Shown here: piece after piece, positions 44,825-57,410 of the stretch
Layout: each line of letters begins with the position of its first letter
Position numbering within the stretch: position 1 is the first letter of the stretch
Assembly: GCA_022495005.1 (NCBI GenBank)
Contig: JAGYXB010002069.1
Coordinates: forward strand, 3,100,001-3,164,000
From: Rhyacophila brunnea
Lineage: Eukaryota > Arthropoda > Insecta > Trichoptera > Rhyacophilidae
Reading direction: 5' to 3'
Length of the DNA stretch: 64,000 bases
The notes under the pieces: model-generated
The model's input: only the letters and a program-made list of their open reading frames with translations
Told to the model about the DNA's origin: nothing
Databases searched by the model: none
Made by a program: the position numbers and the translations under genes

Positions 44825-45050
44825 AGCCGATGTTTCCGCCCCTTTGAGAGCCTTGAATGGGATCATTGCTGGTCTTCGCCTTAAATGCCATCCCTTTGTT
44901 TCATTTCATTCATAGAAATAATCTGAAAATAGTCGCCGCGAGCGAAATGTGCCATTAGCCCAACCAATTAGTATAATGGCGGAGTTGTGATTTGGTGGTG
45001 TGTGAGAATTTTGAAGTTCCAGTTTAAGTTTGCAGCGGCAACCAACATTG
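44825..45050. promoter_or_regulatory. GC-richer island with CCATTAGC
   Basis: A block with few shared repeats, including GCCATTAGCCCAACCAATTA (homeodomain-type cores) and GTCGCCGCGAGCG. The same CCATTAGC core is in the islands at 50700 and 62580. This is a candidate cis-regulatory block by inference only. Confidence 0.25.
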
Positions 45051-45202
45051 GTGACATTGTACATTATTGATTATATTATGTAACACTCTTTAATTCAATT
45101 TTTTTTTTGTTTAACAATCTTTAAAAATATAGCATTTGTAATTGAACATAATTTTGAATATTACCTAAAAAAATATATATTTTTAAAGAATAATAGTATG
45201 TA

Positions 45203-45290
45203 CCATATGGGGCTCGAATCTAAAAACTGCGTCCATCGATTCCGGTCAATACGCTTTACTAATTAAGCAACTTCCGCAATATTAATTACG
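45203..45290 (-). repeat. tRNA-like SINE head
   Basis: The minus strand reads GTTGCTTAATTAGTAAAGCG (A-box region), then TTTTAGATTCGAGCCCCATA (B box). No acceptor stem, so not a working tRNA gene. Confidence 0.5.
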
Positions 45291-46771
45291 CCGATATTTA
45301 CTGAAAACTATGCGTACAAGATGTTATTTATAATTCCGTTAATACTGGTGACCATATTTTGTAAATTTAACATCAAGATATTTTACCTTGATTCATGTTA
45401 GAAAATATTGGAATTTAGGTACTTCTGTATGTTTAAAATTATATCACATTTCCCATAAAATATTTTTTCATGTGGAGTTTATTGCTATTTTTATGATATG
45501 TATAAAATAATTAGGGTTTATTGACGTGACTTAAATAAAAACCTATTGATATTATGTTAACCTATGTTAACCTGAGATTTAGAATATAATTCTTACCAAT
45601 ATGCTTTAGCATTAAGGGTTCCCAATCGCTGGTTTAGTACTTTTCATTAATATGTGAAATACAATTTTATGTAAAAGATGATACTCAGTATTTCAATAAA
45701 CACACGTCTATTTTATATATATTTCTACTAAAGTGACCATATCTATACTACTGCTCACCCGAGGCACTTTCTACCATCCACCGAGCTGATTAAAATGTGC
45801 TGAAATGAATGAGGTTCTATCGATGCCTCTCGTCAAATGTAATTTTGTATTGGTGGTTATTGCTTTGTTCTTGTGTGAGGAATTGGTTTGAATTAAAGTG
45901 CATACCTAATAATATTATTACAATGCACATTATTGAACTGCATTGTTTTATGTTTTATGTAGTAAGAAGGTAAACATAAGATAGAAAATATATCAAACGA
46001 TGGAGGTAACTAGGTAGATGTCTGATTAAAGTGTTAAACTATTTTTATGTGCATTTTCTTTGTCAATCAAATCAAATCAAATCATTAAAACTAGATAGGC
46101 ATATCGATAGGTAGAGGTACCTAGGTGTTGCTGACTTTGAGTTACCTTGAATATATCAATCACCTAGGGTCCTTGACAGGGTCCACCATTAAATATAAGA
46201 AAACCCAATTTAACAGACGCGTAATTATGGGGTAAATTCTGAAATATCATTCTTCCAAAAATTTCATTGCATTTTGCTGAGGTGACCAGTTTTTACAACA
46301 AAATGAAATTTTAATAATATATCTGTACCAGAGAGCCAGAATACTTTATATACAAAAATAAAACTATAGGAAAAGCAAAATTCAAATTGTTTTATGCCAT
46401 TAATGTGTGCGGTTTATTGTTTTAAGGATTTTGGGTTTCTGTTATGAATAGTTTAAAGGTGTGAATTTTGCCTCTTAGGTATACAATCTATATTTTACTC
46501 ATTGTCGGCAAAAAAATAACTTGGGATAAATAAAATTGACTCTGAAGTGCATAAATATGAATCATTACTTTTGGTAAACTATAATCAACGTTTTTTTCTT
46601 ATACTAGAATATTTAGTGATTTACATTATACCAGTTATCTTTTAATTGAAAAGTATTATTTGTTATCTATAACATGTAATTATATTTTGAATTTTTTAAG
46701 TGAAAATAGCTGACATTTAAATATCGAATCCCCATTAAAACCAAATAATTGAACCTTATAGTACCCTTTAT
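45291..46771. other. AT-rich filler
   Basis: An ATCAA pentamer run lies at about 46063-46083. Nothing else was recognised. Confidence 0.5.
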
Positions 46772-46850
46772 GGCGTCCACGATAGTCGAGTGGTAACATG
46801 TCGGCATATAATGTCATGGATCTCTGGTTCAAATTCACATGTTGCTTTTC
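46772..46850 (+). repeat. tRNA-like SINE head
   Basis: CACGATAGTCGAGTGGTAAC (A-box region) is followed by ATCTCTGGTTCAAATTCACA (B box). The 5' GGCGTCC has no matching 3' strand, so this is a tRNA-derived relic. Confidence 0.6.
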
Positions 46851-48544
46851 AATGTGGGATTAGAGTTATTACATTATTTTACATGATGATGTAATGTAAT
46901 AGTACTTTAAAAAAAATAATACTGTTTTAATATGTCCAAAGTATATTTCATATGACTAACTCATTTATATAAAATAAATAATTATCAACGTTTCACCATA
47001 ATTACCATTTTGACTATAAGTACATAATATTATTATGTATGTTACTGATATTATATTGGTGACAGATTTTCAATGTAATTACTTATAACTAATTACTAAA
47101 TAATATTACTGTAAATAGATAAATACATGAGCACTTATATAGATTCCATAAGAAATGTACACCTGAATTGTAGGTGCCTGAATTATAATTTTGATAAAAA
47201 TATGGTTACTGCATTAAATGATAAATGTACCCCACAGAAATGAATTGCCTCTAGGCTACGTATAAAAATATATTTTTATGACTTTAACCATTTTTAATAA
47301 AAAAAAAATACCTAAAGGTCTATTCAAAATAAGTTTTATGTAGGAAAATATTATGTGGACGTACAGTATACCTATTTAAAATTGCAATAATTAAATGTTC
47401 AGTAACCCTCATCCCACCAATTTAATAAATCATAGATAATATTATTAAGTAAAATATTATATATGGTTTAATAAGACTACAAAGTAAAAATAGTAGTAAA
47501 AATACAAAATCACGAAGTTTAATATATTTTATTTTCGTTCGGCGGCTAATTTCTAAACGTTTTTGAAAAAGTGGGAAACACTTCACTTCGGTCGAATTGA
47601 TTTTTATCTCGCATATTTATGGTATTTTGCGATAACAAGTGGAAATTTCCCCTTTTCGTGTAACTTTTTGTCACTTTGCTGCGAAGTAAAGTGCCTTGGT
47701 GGGATTCTGTTAGGGTTGCCAAAGTTAACACCATTAATGGACGACGGTAAAGGTGAAATATTTGCGTGATTTGAGTCAAATCTCATCAGAATTTCTATAG
47801 TATACTTATTCCTGTTTCCACTGCGTAACCAAAATATAAAAACAAAACTCACCTTTCTGTTCATCAATTAGGTATAGGTCTGTCAGCCAGAGTTGGTGCG
47901 AACACAGATACGAAAGATTGTGTGTATTGGTGCATTTCCGAGGCAACGGGCATTGCACTACGTCTACGAGAAACAGCCGTTTGTCTTGCTTACGCCTACT
48001 TATTTCACTTAAAGCGAAAAGAGGACAACATGCGTATACGTTAAAGTCGATTTAAAAATTTGAAACATCCCTTTGTAAACAATGCGTCTGTGTGCAAACA
48101 CTGCTTCGCCTCAACTCTTGATAACACGTCTATACTACCATCCATAGTACAGACCTTCCATCTTATCTGAAAGTCACTGTCGAAAACTACCCAATCAAGG
48201 CTCGTAACTGGACAAAATCTGACATTCGAATGACATTTTCAAAATGGCGTCCTATGGTAGTTCGTAGTTATATTTTTAGCCATTCTATATATAGATAAGT
48301 TTGTAGGTCTGTAACTAATTTTTATTTCCAATAGATTATGTAAGAATAATTTATTGAAAGCGTTTAAAACGTTGATAACATCAGATCAGTGATTTTAATT
48401 TTAATTGATTGGTATACATTTTTAGTTATTTTTAATTTTAAGGTTTTAAGTGTAGGTTTGTTTTATTTATAGTTAGGAGATATTTTAGAAAAGCGGTAGT
48501 ACATAGAAAAAGTCTATTAATTACTCAATGACACACTTCAACCC
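46851..48544. other. AT-rich filler, nothing recognised
   Basis: Slightly GC-richer patches at 47570-47740 and 47880-48130 have no motif I can name. Confidence 0.4.
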
Positions 48545-48868
48545 GTTAGGCTCCAACCTCCAACATCAGATAATAAGGCGAGATAGGCGCAAGATCGCTC
48601 TATTTAAGTCTCTTGCCATATCAGAGCTAAATGGTGCATGCATCTATGATACGTTCTTTTGAGACGCCAGAGTCATCTCCCAGTCACGATAAGTATCTAC
48701 GTGATAATACCTCTTACCGACAATTGACGCGTTTGCTCAAGAGCTCTCGTGTCCGTGTCTTAATAATACCAGTGTACTCCTAAGATTCTGTCAAGGAATC
48801 AATTCTCAAAACTCAAAAATCGAGATTCTAATAGAGCCTTGGTCAGATGCCACGTCTCATAGCCGTAC
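48545..48868 (-). pseudogene. LINE post-RT fragment, family E
   Basis: The minus strand from about 48865 reads YGYETWHLTKALLESRFLSF, then a stop after EN, then FLDRILGVHW, and after another stop RALEQTRQLSVRGIIT. Y-G-xETWxLT followed by a FENxxLRRILGVxW-like stretch is the classic segment just after the reverse transcriptase core in animal LINEs. Several stops follow, so it is dead. It abuts a 12-base G run on its 5' side. Confidence 0.7.
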
Positions 48869-48880
48869 GGGGGGGGGGGG
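48869..48880. repeat. Poly-G run of 12
   Basis: Twelve consecutive G, directly at the 5' edge of the LINE family E fragment (minus-strand reading). Confidence 0.95.
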
Positions 48881-50360
48881 CACATGTTTCATGCACGCGT
48901 TAAGTGGCAGTGGCAGTCTCAATGCGACGCTGAGTTAGTTGAATCGACCCGCCATGCTCGTGCGGATCTCATGTTTGCTCCAAAAACTACGGATATTCGC
49001 ACCCTACAACTAAAATCGATATATTCCATCAAACCTTTTCTGTGGGAAAAACTTAGTCATAATGACATATGTAGAAAAGACGCTTTAATAAACATCCATC
49101 TTTATTATTCATAAAAAAAAATATGACGAAATCCCAACAGGCTGTAAATATAGTAGACGTATCTTGGTAATAATTCAATTTTTGCTGCGAGATACCGATA
49201 AATTTTGTACAGTTTTACTTTGTCAAAATGTATTTAGCTAGTATTATTTTAATTATATGTACCAATGATTACCTTAGAATGCAATCAAATATGGACTAAA
49301 TTTAACTTGGATGTCAGTGTGTGCACAATACTTATACCCGCGAGACAGCATGTCTAGTGTACGATTTACAAGAGAATGCCTTGAGTAAGCACAATATGTA
49401 CCTATATAATCATCTCATAGAGACAATTCCCATTTTGAGTATATTTGCTACAGAAACCTTAAATTCTTAAAACTAAAAGAATAAACGTTCATCACCGTTA
49501 ACCGGTTGAAAATAACTTAAATTCCATTTTCCAGAATGTGTTGTTTTTGGACATACGATACACTGGCTCTCAGATACGTATTATATAGATTGAACACATT
49601 ATATAACATAAAAATAAGTATGGTAGCCCTGCCCTGCAGCATTCTTAGATTATGTGAGTGATTTTATTTTTAAGATAGATAATAATATTATGTCTTTGTC
49701 AAATTGAAGAATTACCTACTGTAACATTCCTTCGGACAAGAGGTCTCTCGGAGAAACATGACGCATACTGCCCCGTCTGTTGCTGTGCGGCATTATCAAA
49801 TGGACAATTAAATGAAATAGGTAAATAAATACTCACATTTATGTGTTTAATTAATTCTACAAATATTTTTTTTTATCCAAAGATGTTGAAAAAACCTTGT
49901 ATTAAGATGGAACCAAAGTATATGAAAATATCGCTGAAAAAAGATTACTAAGTCTAAGGTATCTATAGTCTAAGTTACTGAGCATAATAATTAAAGCAGC
50001 TGAAAGCAATTTCTCATAGTGAATACGTTTGTCGGGCGGCACTGGATTTGTTTTATTCCATTGCTGTATTGTTTTACCCATAAAATAAGTTATTTATACA
50101 ATGATCCGTCAAAAACGTAAGATCTAAAATGATATTATGAAAAGTAAATAAACGTAGATACGACGTCAAAACAGGCCGCCATTTTATGTTTCATTTAAAA
50201 TATTGATTTTCACCTAGAGAATACATTGTCTACATCAACATGTTCTAAATCATTTTTAAATCGCTCTCAAATGTTACATTTTAATATTGTGTAGATATAA
50301 TAATATTATGTAGACTATTTACATATTATGATCTTAACTATTATGAAATAAATAAAAATG
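48881..50360. other. Filler, nothing recognised
   Basis: The frame at 48884-49114 begins in GC-richer sequence (GGCAGTGGCAGTCTC) but resembles no protein I know. Confidence 0.4.
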
Positions 50361-50480
50361 TCTGGCATGGCGGGAGACACAAGGTTGGCGATGGACAGAG
50401 GGAAATGATGCGAACTTGTGCTGGCCCTCTGCTACAATGTTGGGGTGTGACAGGCTGAAAGAAGAGGAAGAATAATTAAT
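50361..50480 (+). pseudogene. LINE 3' end, family A, second copy
   Basis: GTTGGCGATGGACAGAGGGA, AACTTGTGCTGGCCCT, CAATGTTGGGGTGTGACAGG and AAAGAAGAGGAAGAAT match the 3' tail at 1675-1775 in order. Only about 120 bp of tail remains, so almost the whole element was lost to 5' truncation. Confidence 0.75.
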
Positions 50481-50699
50481 AAAATCAAATATATAATATT
50501 TACATAATATAATATATGTAACCAAGAACTAGTAAGCCTAATTAAAGAAGTTTTCTGTCCTAGAGGAAATCAGTTTTTCAACTGTAGAAACGTTTGATAA
50601 AAGTTGATAGACGACATTGCGCTATTATAATATGGTGTAAAATGAATGTCGCAAAAAGTGAGGTAGGTATCAATCACATCTTCCAATTTGTGAACGAGG

Positions 50700-50930
50700 A
50701 TCGAATTGGATCCGACTGGATGTGAGTCGTGTAGGCGTTAGCAGTGCAGTGCGGTGAGCGGTGAGCGGCGGTGTCCGTCCTGTGATTATGGCTCATGTCC
50801 ATTAGCGCTTGGGGCTCTCTCGCCGGCCCAGGTAGAGCCTCCCGCACACAGCGATTCCATTAACAAGGGTCCCTCCGCACCCCGCGTCTAATTGTGGGGC
50901 CGCGGCTCAATAAAGTACACGTCAGAGGTG
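50700..50930. promoter_or_regulatory. GC-rich island, candidate conserved non-coding block
   Basis: The clearest GC-rich block of the window: GGTGAGCGGTGAGCGGCGGT, TCCATTAGCGCTTGGGGCTC, CGCCGGCCCAGG and GGGGCCGCGGCTCAATAAA. It matches no repeat and has no long frame. The core CCATTAGCGC recurs at 62653-62662. It may be an enhancer or an unannotated first exon; I cannot tell which. Confidence 0.3.
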
Positions 50931-53900
50931 GAAAACTGAAAAAACTCATTTCCACTTCGATACTGTGGGAAATTGTTTCATTACTGCATAATGCACTGCA
51001 AAATGCACGGTTAAAAAAATTTAATTACATACATGTAATTTTATCTAACAGTTTAATCTTCAACGTCATGACCATAAACATGGTCAATACATTGAACATA
51101 CATTGAAGAAACAGAAGAAAAGTCAACCAGTTAAGTACCTAATTGCGGAAACTATTCAGCTGACATAATTATTATATATATAATATGATAGGTACGCTAA
51201 ATTTTTTAATGTTTATTTTTTTTCTATTGATAACTGAGGTAGGTACTGAGGATTAAAGAAATATAACTGAATACTAGTAAAGGTTAAAAAATATATTGAA
51301 GGCCATTCTTCTTCCCACATATTTATATGAGAAAAGAGATTCAGTATTCAAATTCAAGTTAAATTAAAATTCCTAGATAAAAAAAACACAAAAAATAATG
51401 TAATAATATAGAATTTACAATCGCATCTTTAACTTTGAAGCCGATTTATTCAACTCGTTTCCATTGGTGTCGGGTCATTTTAATCCTAAAATATACATAA
51501 TGTTTTCGCGTGTTCTTCGATTTCCTATCATTAGAAATTTTCGACGTTATTATACCTACATCAAAATTGTGTTCCTTACATGAGCTGCCTCAACATTTAC
51601 TTACACAAGTTGATGAGACCTGCACGTGTTTATTCGGTGAACAGTACCGCCTATGTGGAATGAAAAACACCCATTCGACATTGTCATAAATTCCTGCCTG
51701 TGAGAAATTGAGAAAACATGTAAAGTTCTAACGAAACAACTAAATCGATTCTGTCAAGTAGGATCTTGAGTGGCACAAAAACAACATTGTAGAAGGACTC
51801 CATTGAATTTAACAAACACGCAATTTTTTTCTTTTAGGATTTTTTTCTATATGTACCTACCTATGTACTAATCTAGTCAATATAGTATTAACATTAACAC
51901 CACGTTAGTACCAACGTATGCATGCGTTTACTGGTATTGGAAAGTATACTTTTGTATATTTTCCAATTCGTAACCGAAAAAACTGTCAACGTAATGACTC
52001 AGTTAAAGTTGAAATAACAAAAATTTGTTTTGCTTTGTTTCAAAACTATATTGAACATTTTTAATTAGACTAATATATTCAAAACAATTTTGATGAAGAT
52101 TCGTTCTGGTATACCCAGTTTCGTTATCTTAAATTTAAATGGACATTTACAATACTGATAAAACATTATTATATGTACCCATGTAAAAAAAATATTTGAT
52201 TTATTAAAATATTAACTGAACAAATAACCATTATTGTTACAATAAAATTCCAGATTTCTAAACTCTCAAAATACACTGATTATATTCATAAGAATTAAAT
52301 TTTTTCATCAATCAAGAGTTTTCATATAAGTTTATGAGTAGTTACCTAATTTTATTAAGTTTCAAGTGATGACCACTTAAACATAAAATACATAGATTCG
52401 TTCAATGATTCAAATTTTTGATTTTCTGCTTGGAATGGAAGGAGATCGTCAAAGCTTTTAACGATGCAAGGCTTAAAATCACGCTTTATTTTGTACCGTT
52501 GATAGATACTTTAAAATCACCGTTTTTATGTATGTATTTCTGTGAATAAATTACGTTTACAAACTGAATGCTCTCAATCATTGACTAAAATCACTAACGT
52601 TTCATTTTCACGTGGAAACCATGATTTGCAACGTAAAATTTGATTAGATATTAAATTGGAAACAAAGTAATACCATTGTCCGTGTATATCTACTTTATTT
52701 CCTAATTTATTTTCCTTGTGTGGTCTAAGTTAGTGGGTAATAAAGAGAACAATCGATCGTTTCTCGCTTTTAAATTCAGCCGGCAGTATTACATGCCAGC
52801 CGCCTTTTCAAAAGCACATGTAGATAGTTAATCATGCAATAATCATGCCGCTTCCTCGAATTTCCCGACGCTCTCGATAAACGAATAGAAAACACTCTTG
52901 GAAACAGTGACGCATTACAAAATAGGTATGCCACCCTTATTTTATCCCAGAATTGATAATTTTTGTAATTGATTCATATTTTTAGTTCATTCAAATGCCA
53001 ACCTAACAGATGAAAAATAACGTAAACATTACTAATAAAATGGGTGAGATTCTTACGTTAGACTACTTCAATTGGCTATTTTTTTATTTTAATGAGTACT
53101 TATCTGTACCGGTACGAGTGCAGTCATATGAACTTTTTGTATTACATCACATGGTAGCGATTCCAGCTAGTTTTTTTTTATCTAAGTGATTGAATAATTG
53201 GTAACCATAGACAAATTAATATTCTCTGTGTTTGAAGCATTGAATAGTATATAATATATTGTAAATATTAAATATCAACTGGCTGTTGATGTCATAGTTT
53301 GATTACTTTTTTATGACGTAATATGTGTTTTTTGCAATATTACGCGATTATTCATCTAAATAATGATAGTTCATTGTATTTATAAAAGAGCAAAGAGGAA
53401 ACATAAACGTGTTTAGCAATACATAATATACGGGCGGTGGATTATAATTCGCAAAAAACAAGAGGACATTAAGAAAAATGAATTCAGTTATAAATAAACG
53501 TCACAATACTATGGTAAAAAATTTGAAAGAAAAATAAACATTAAAATTGATCTACAATCCAATAATGTTTTGTAGGCATGCAATGGTTTGAAAACAAACC
53601 TGTTAAATCTTCTTCCGGTTATAGCCTCCTATGGTGTTTGTTCCTCAAGGTCGACTATATTCAGACCGTGACATTGAATTTCGAATTACGATGTCAGTGT
53701 TACTTATTGATTATATTCAAATGCAAAACGGTAGCATTTTTGCAATAAATTAAGATTTTTGATTGCATAGTACGTTACAATTATTAGCATTTATTGCAAT
53801 AAGAAACAATAATAATTTTCTATAGACACCACTCACCTTTCACCGTTCACCTTATCGTATTCGAAGTATCATTTTAAATGTCGTTTATTTATTAAAATAA

Positions 53901-54699
53901 TTAACGTTTTTATTGAGTTTCTTTTCATAAAATATGAATCTTTTTGAACATGACATCGTTAAAAAAATAGACGTCGATTGTAAAAATTATTATTATCTAT
54001 GATAGACCGTAAAAAAAATTTAACGAAAATAATAATAATCGACATTACATATTATTATTATGGCCCATGAACCAGTACCCGAAACTTCAGAGGCAGACAC
54101 TACTCCATAGAGGGGGAAATATAACATATTGTAAATTATTATAACAATAAATTAATTATAAGTACTTAAATTTTTAATCTCTATTGATTATATTGGCGAA
54201 ATAAAATAAATTTTATGGAGTTGATGTATCATTTGAAATCATTTCGTTGAATGTTAATGCTAAAAATATTGTAATTTTATTATAAATTTAAAAAGTATAT
54301 ATAGTAACGGTTTGAATAATATGTGTGTATAATAATGAAAAATCTTTTGGCGTTTTGCCGGTCGCGTCATAAATAAACTGCAAAGTGGTCTTCAACGGCT
54401 CCCTTCAGATACCTTTGTCAAATAAAATATTGACTTGCCAACAATGAAACAAAATAATCTTCGGAGAGAAAAAATACTGCTACGATTATGGCGTATCCTG
54501 TCAGCCATTGTTTATGGTTACGATCTGAAGATTAGAATAGCCATCGTTAACACTCGCGTTCCTCACCATTTTATTATTTAAATTGTTAAAAATTTACCCT
54601 TATATGATATACGTCGTAGTGTTGTATTTATACCGTAATAATTATTATTAATGGGAATAAATGAAAACTAATTTACCTATCTTCTGTTATAATGCCATG
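50931..54699. other. Long AT-rich stretch, no gene recognised
   Basis: About 3.8 kb with no recognisable mobile element and no coding frame. A modestly GC-richer patch at 52780-52880 (AGCCGGCAG, CCAGCCGCC) is unassigned. Confidence 0.45.
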
Positions 54700-54865
54700 T
54701 CCGTTATCGGACGTCGGCGATTATGTTAGCCATATTTTAATAGTCTGTCACTGGTCTACGCGGGGATGGCGTGATGAACTCAAACCAGTCTCTGAAATTC
54801 TTATATCAGGATGTTTATCTTCCTCCAGGGCGTCGCTCACTGGAAATCTTTCCTTGGATGATAAG
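54700..54865 (-). pseudogene. LINE C-terminal fragment, family F
   Basis: The minus strand reads ERRPGGR, stop, TS, stop, YKNFRDWF, then a drifted stretch, then NMANIIADVR and a stop. RRPGGRxxSWxxNLRxWF followed by a basic segment and MIANLR is a C-terminal motif common in insect LINE-type reverse transcriptases. Here two Trp/Lys codons have become stops. The motif order supports the call; the length is short. Confidence 0.6.
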
Positions 54866-55374
54866 ATACTGAAATTGATATTTCCGGATTATTCCGGATG
54901 CCACATGTCATGAATGTCACCTAAATATACAAATTTTGTATTTTTTACTTATCTGATTATTTCTTTGGTCTTTTCCCATCCTCAAAAATTGTAAATTCGT
55001 CTTTTCTTTTTGATTCGTACATCCGTCTATGTATCCACATTTTTGAAGCTTAAAGTTTTCTTATTGTTATTTCTATTAGTGTCCATGCCCCACCTTTATT
55101 AATAGATGACTGGATCGAATAGAATTTACCTAAAAAATAAGGTTTAAAAACTATTTCTTTTATTCAACGAATAAAACACAAGACTTCAGAATGTAACATT
55201 CTAGATACTGAATATACATAATTTGAAAAAAAAAAAAAATATCGGGTGTCGTATTTTTTTCTACAAAACGATTTTTTTAGTGTGTATAATGAGATGTTCC
55301 TATATAAAAAAAAGTATTTTGTTATGAGAAAAACTTGTCTAGTTCTAAAATATTTTTTTTGACCTTGTCCAAAA

Positions 55375-55590
55375 CTAAGATCCTATCGACCTCCGCAGAG
55401 TGGAGGTTTGTATTAACAGATTTTTATTTTACGAGAAATGGATGTTAGCCACACGCTCAACCTATTAGGTCCATACTTCGTTTCTAAACACACATTGAAA
55501 ACCAATAAATGTATTTGCTAGATCCAAAATTTGAACCTGGGAAGCACGACATTATAAACCGACGAGTAAGCCGCTCGGCCATCGTAGGAA
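55375..55590 (-). repeat. tRNA-derived SINE, lineage 2, with head
   Basis: The minus strand begins CTACGATGGCCGAGCGGCTT (a good A box) and has CTTCCCAGGTTCAAATTTTG (B box). The body includes AATGTGTGTTTAGAAACG, ATGGACCTAATAGGTTGAGC and CTGTTAATACAAACCTCCAC. It is the best-preserved head of this lineage in the window. Confidence 0.78.
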
Positions 55591-55849
55591 AAACTATTCA
55601 GCCTGTTGTCATAAAAAGTATATAAGAAAACACGTACAGAATGAGTTTATTTCAAATTTTAATCAATATTCCAATACTTAACGTTGTTCATCCTAATCCA
55701 TTCATAGGCCAGTTGAGTAAATAATTCACCACTTTCATATTCAATTCAATTCGTGACGTTGCACGTTAGGCAACAAGGTACACTTTTTGTAACTAATACG
55801 TATTTACTTTATACTTCTACATCTCTGCATAACGAATTTAAAATATCCG

Positions 55850-56270
55850 ATTTATTATTTCATAATCTCATCTTAAACCTCAATTACTTGAGCTTCTTTA
55901 CGAGCTGTTTATTGGCGAATTTACAATCTGCCTGTAAAGTCGCCCAGTGTAATCGTCGAATAAGCTAATAAGCAGGGTGTAAACACTCTACCGAGAAAAG
56001 TTGAAAGCCGGTCAACTTTACACGCTACACGCCGGCGTGTGGGCCTACTGCGTCAGTAGAGCGCAGTACCAACCTCCCGGTAAAAAAACGAACTACGTTC
56101 CGTCAAAATAGTCGATGGCTTGTGGCTTCTCAGCGAATGGAAAGTTTTGTGTGTAATCATCAAATCGCAGTAGCTGAATCGCCCGCTTTTAAATTCGCCA
56201 ATAAACAGCTCGTAAAGAAGCTCAATATAATTGAGGCTTTACTCATCTATATTCCAGATTATCGAATCAT
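55850..56270. repeat. Foldback repeat of about 420 bp
   Basis: GAGCTTCTTTACGAGCTGTT with TATTGGCGAATTTA at 55890-55922 is repeated inverted at about 56194-56232. Weaker pairing extends outwards on both sides (CCTCAATTA against TAATTGAGG, then ATCTCATC against GATGAG-like). The loop is GC-rich with smaller dyads (AAAGTTGA/TCAACTTT, CGCCGGCG). The outer termini are not clear enough to name a family. Confidence 0.65.
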
Positions 56271-56284
56271 AAAGTATAATGGGC

Positions 56285-56465
56285 CTACGCGATGTCATAA
56301 TTACGGTTACGGTTCTCGCAGCCAATGCGTAAGATATTGGCTTCGCACATAAAGGGTTTCCGGTTCTATCCCGGTGAGGTCATAGTACATAAATGTGATT
56401 TTATCAAGCCTTGGAGTCGCTGTGATTGTTTCACTACTGTAATTGGGACTCTATGGGTACGTTTT
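56285..56465 (+). repeat. tRNA-derived SINE, lineage 1
   Basis: The head has CTCGCAGCCAATGCGTAAGA (A-box side) and CCGGTTCTATCCCGGTGAGG (B box). The body ACATAAATGTGATTTTATCA, AGCCTTGGAGTCGCTGTG and TTTCACTACTGTAATTGGGA follows. It abuts the foldback on its left. Confidence 0.75.
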
Positions 56466-57046
56466 TTTTAATAAAAATGTGGGAATGATTATCTAATATT
56501 ACTTATATGCATTCCCCCATTACAAATAGCGCATCGGTCCATTTATTTATTAGTACTTATGACTTCAAGGGAGCTACGTAAATCAATGCAATGACTAAAT
56601 TAGTACCCACCTACCTATTGTTGTGAACATATATTATAAAATTATAATATAGCATTCTCATTTATAACTAAACACACGTATTACTCCAACTCGACACTAT
56701 CTATCCATCTTGTATGAGATCAATCAGGTCTTTGCTTGCCTTCCGATTACCCGGATGTCAGTTTATTGAGGTAGGTACCTACCCTAATAATATAAGGAAG
56801 ATGCAAACAATGATATTGAATATAAAATGTGTGGTCTAATGCGATTATAAAAAAATTTAACTAATTTAAATATCGCGGAATGTTTGCATAAAGGTATCAT
56901 TTATTATCCATCCTTGAATGTTATTAAGTTAGGTCTGCGGGGAGAGATTCCATTGATATGTTAGTTTTTGTGAATGTGCCAGTCAGCGGCTGAAACAATA
57001 GCCCACCTCCAATTTATTTATTTATACGCAGCGCAGGATTCTCCGA
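56466..57046. other. AT-rich filler
   Basis: Nothing recognised. Confidence 0.5.
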
Positions 57047-57410
57047 ATGTGCCCACCTGTGGCCTACACACCACCCGCGTGCAAAACACATGGCCCGCGG
57101 TCTCAACGTCAATTTACTCACCATGTATTATCGGCTCTCGACGATATGTCTGAGAAGAATTCTGCAGTTTTTTGGACATATTGTCAGGCGCGGACCGGAC
57201 AACCAGGAGAGACTGGTAGTTTTGGGTAGCCTCCAGGGAAGGCAAAGCAGAGGAAGAACGTCTGCGCGATGGAGCGACCAAGTGAAAGAGCTGACTGGGG
57301 GCACCATCCATTCTGCCCTGAGAGAAGCGGAAGATCGAGAAGGATGGAAAGTCTTGGTCGCTCAAAGGATGGCGAAATTTAAATGTGGTCACGATTCTCA
57401 GCCATGAGTG
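57047..57410 (+). pseudogene. LINE C-terminal fragment, family C, best copy
   Basis: The frame at 57090-57407 reads RLSTICLRRILQFFGHIVRR, then ERLVVLGSLQGRQSRGRTSA, RWSDQVKELTG, ALREAEDREGWKVLVAQRM and GHDSQP. The order LRRILxFFGHxxRR / ERLxVxGxxxGxRSRGRxxxRWSDQxK / ALREAEDRxxW / GHDxQ is a well-known LINE C-terminus. It is 5'-truncated and followed by a short AAGAGAAGAG run. The matching minus-strand fragment is at 14815-14995. Confidence 0.85.

Noticed and set aside
46772..46850. Possible functional tRNA gene
   Set aside because: A and B boxes are recognisable but the acceptor stem does not pair and the anticodon arm is not closed; a tRNA-derived relic fits better.
47563..47867. Overlapping frames on both strands as a possible gene
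   Set aside because: Neither product has a recognisable family and codon content looks like AT-rich chance sequence.
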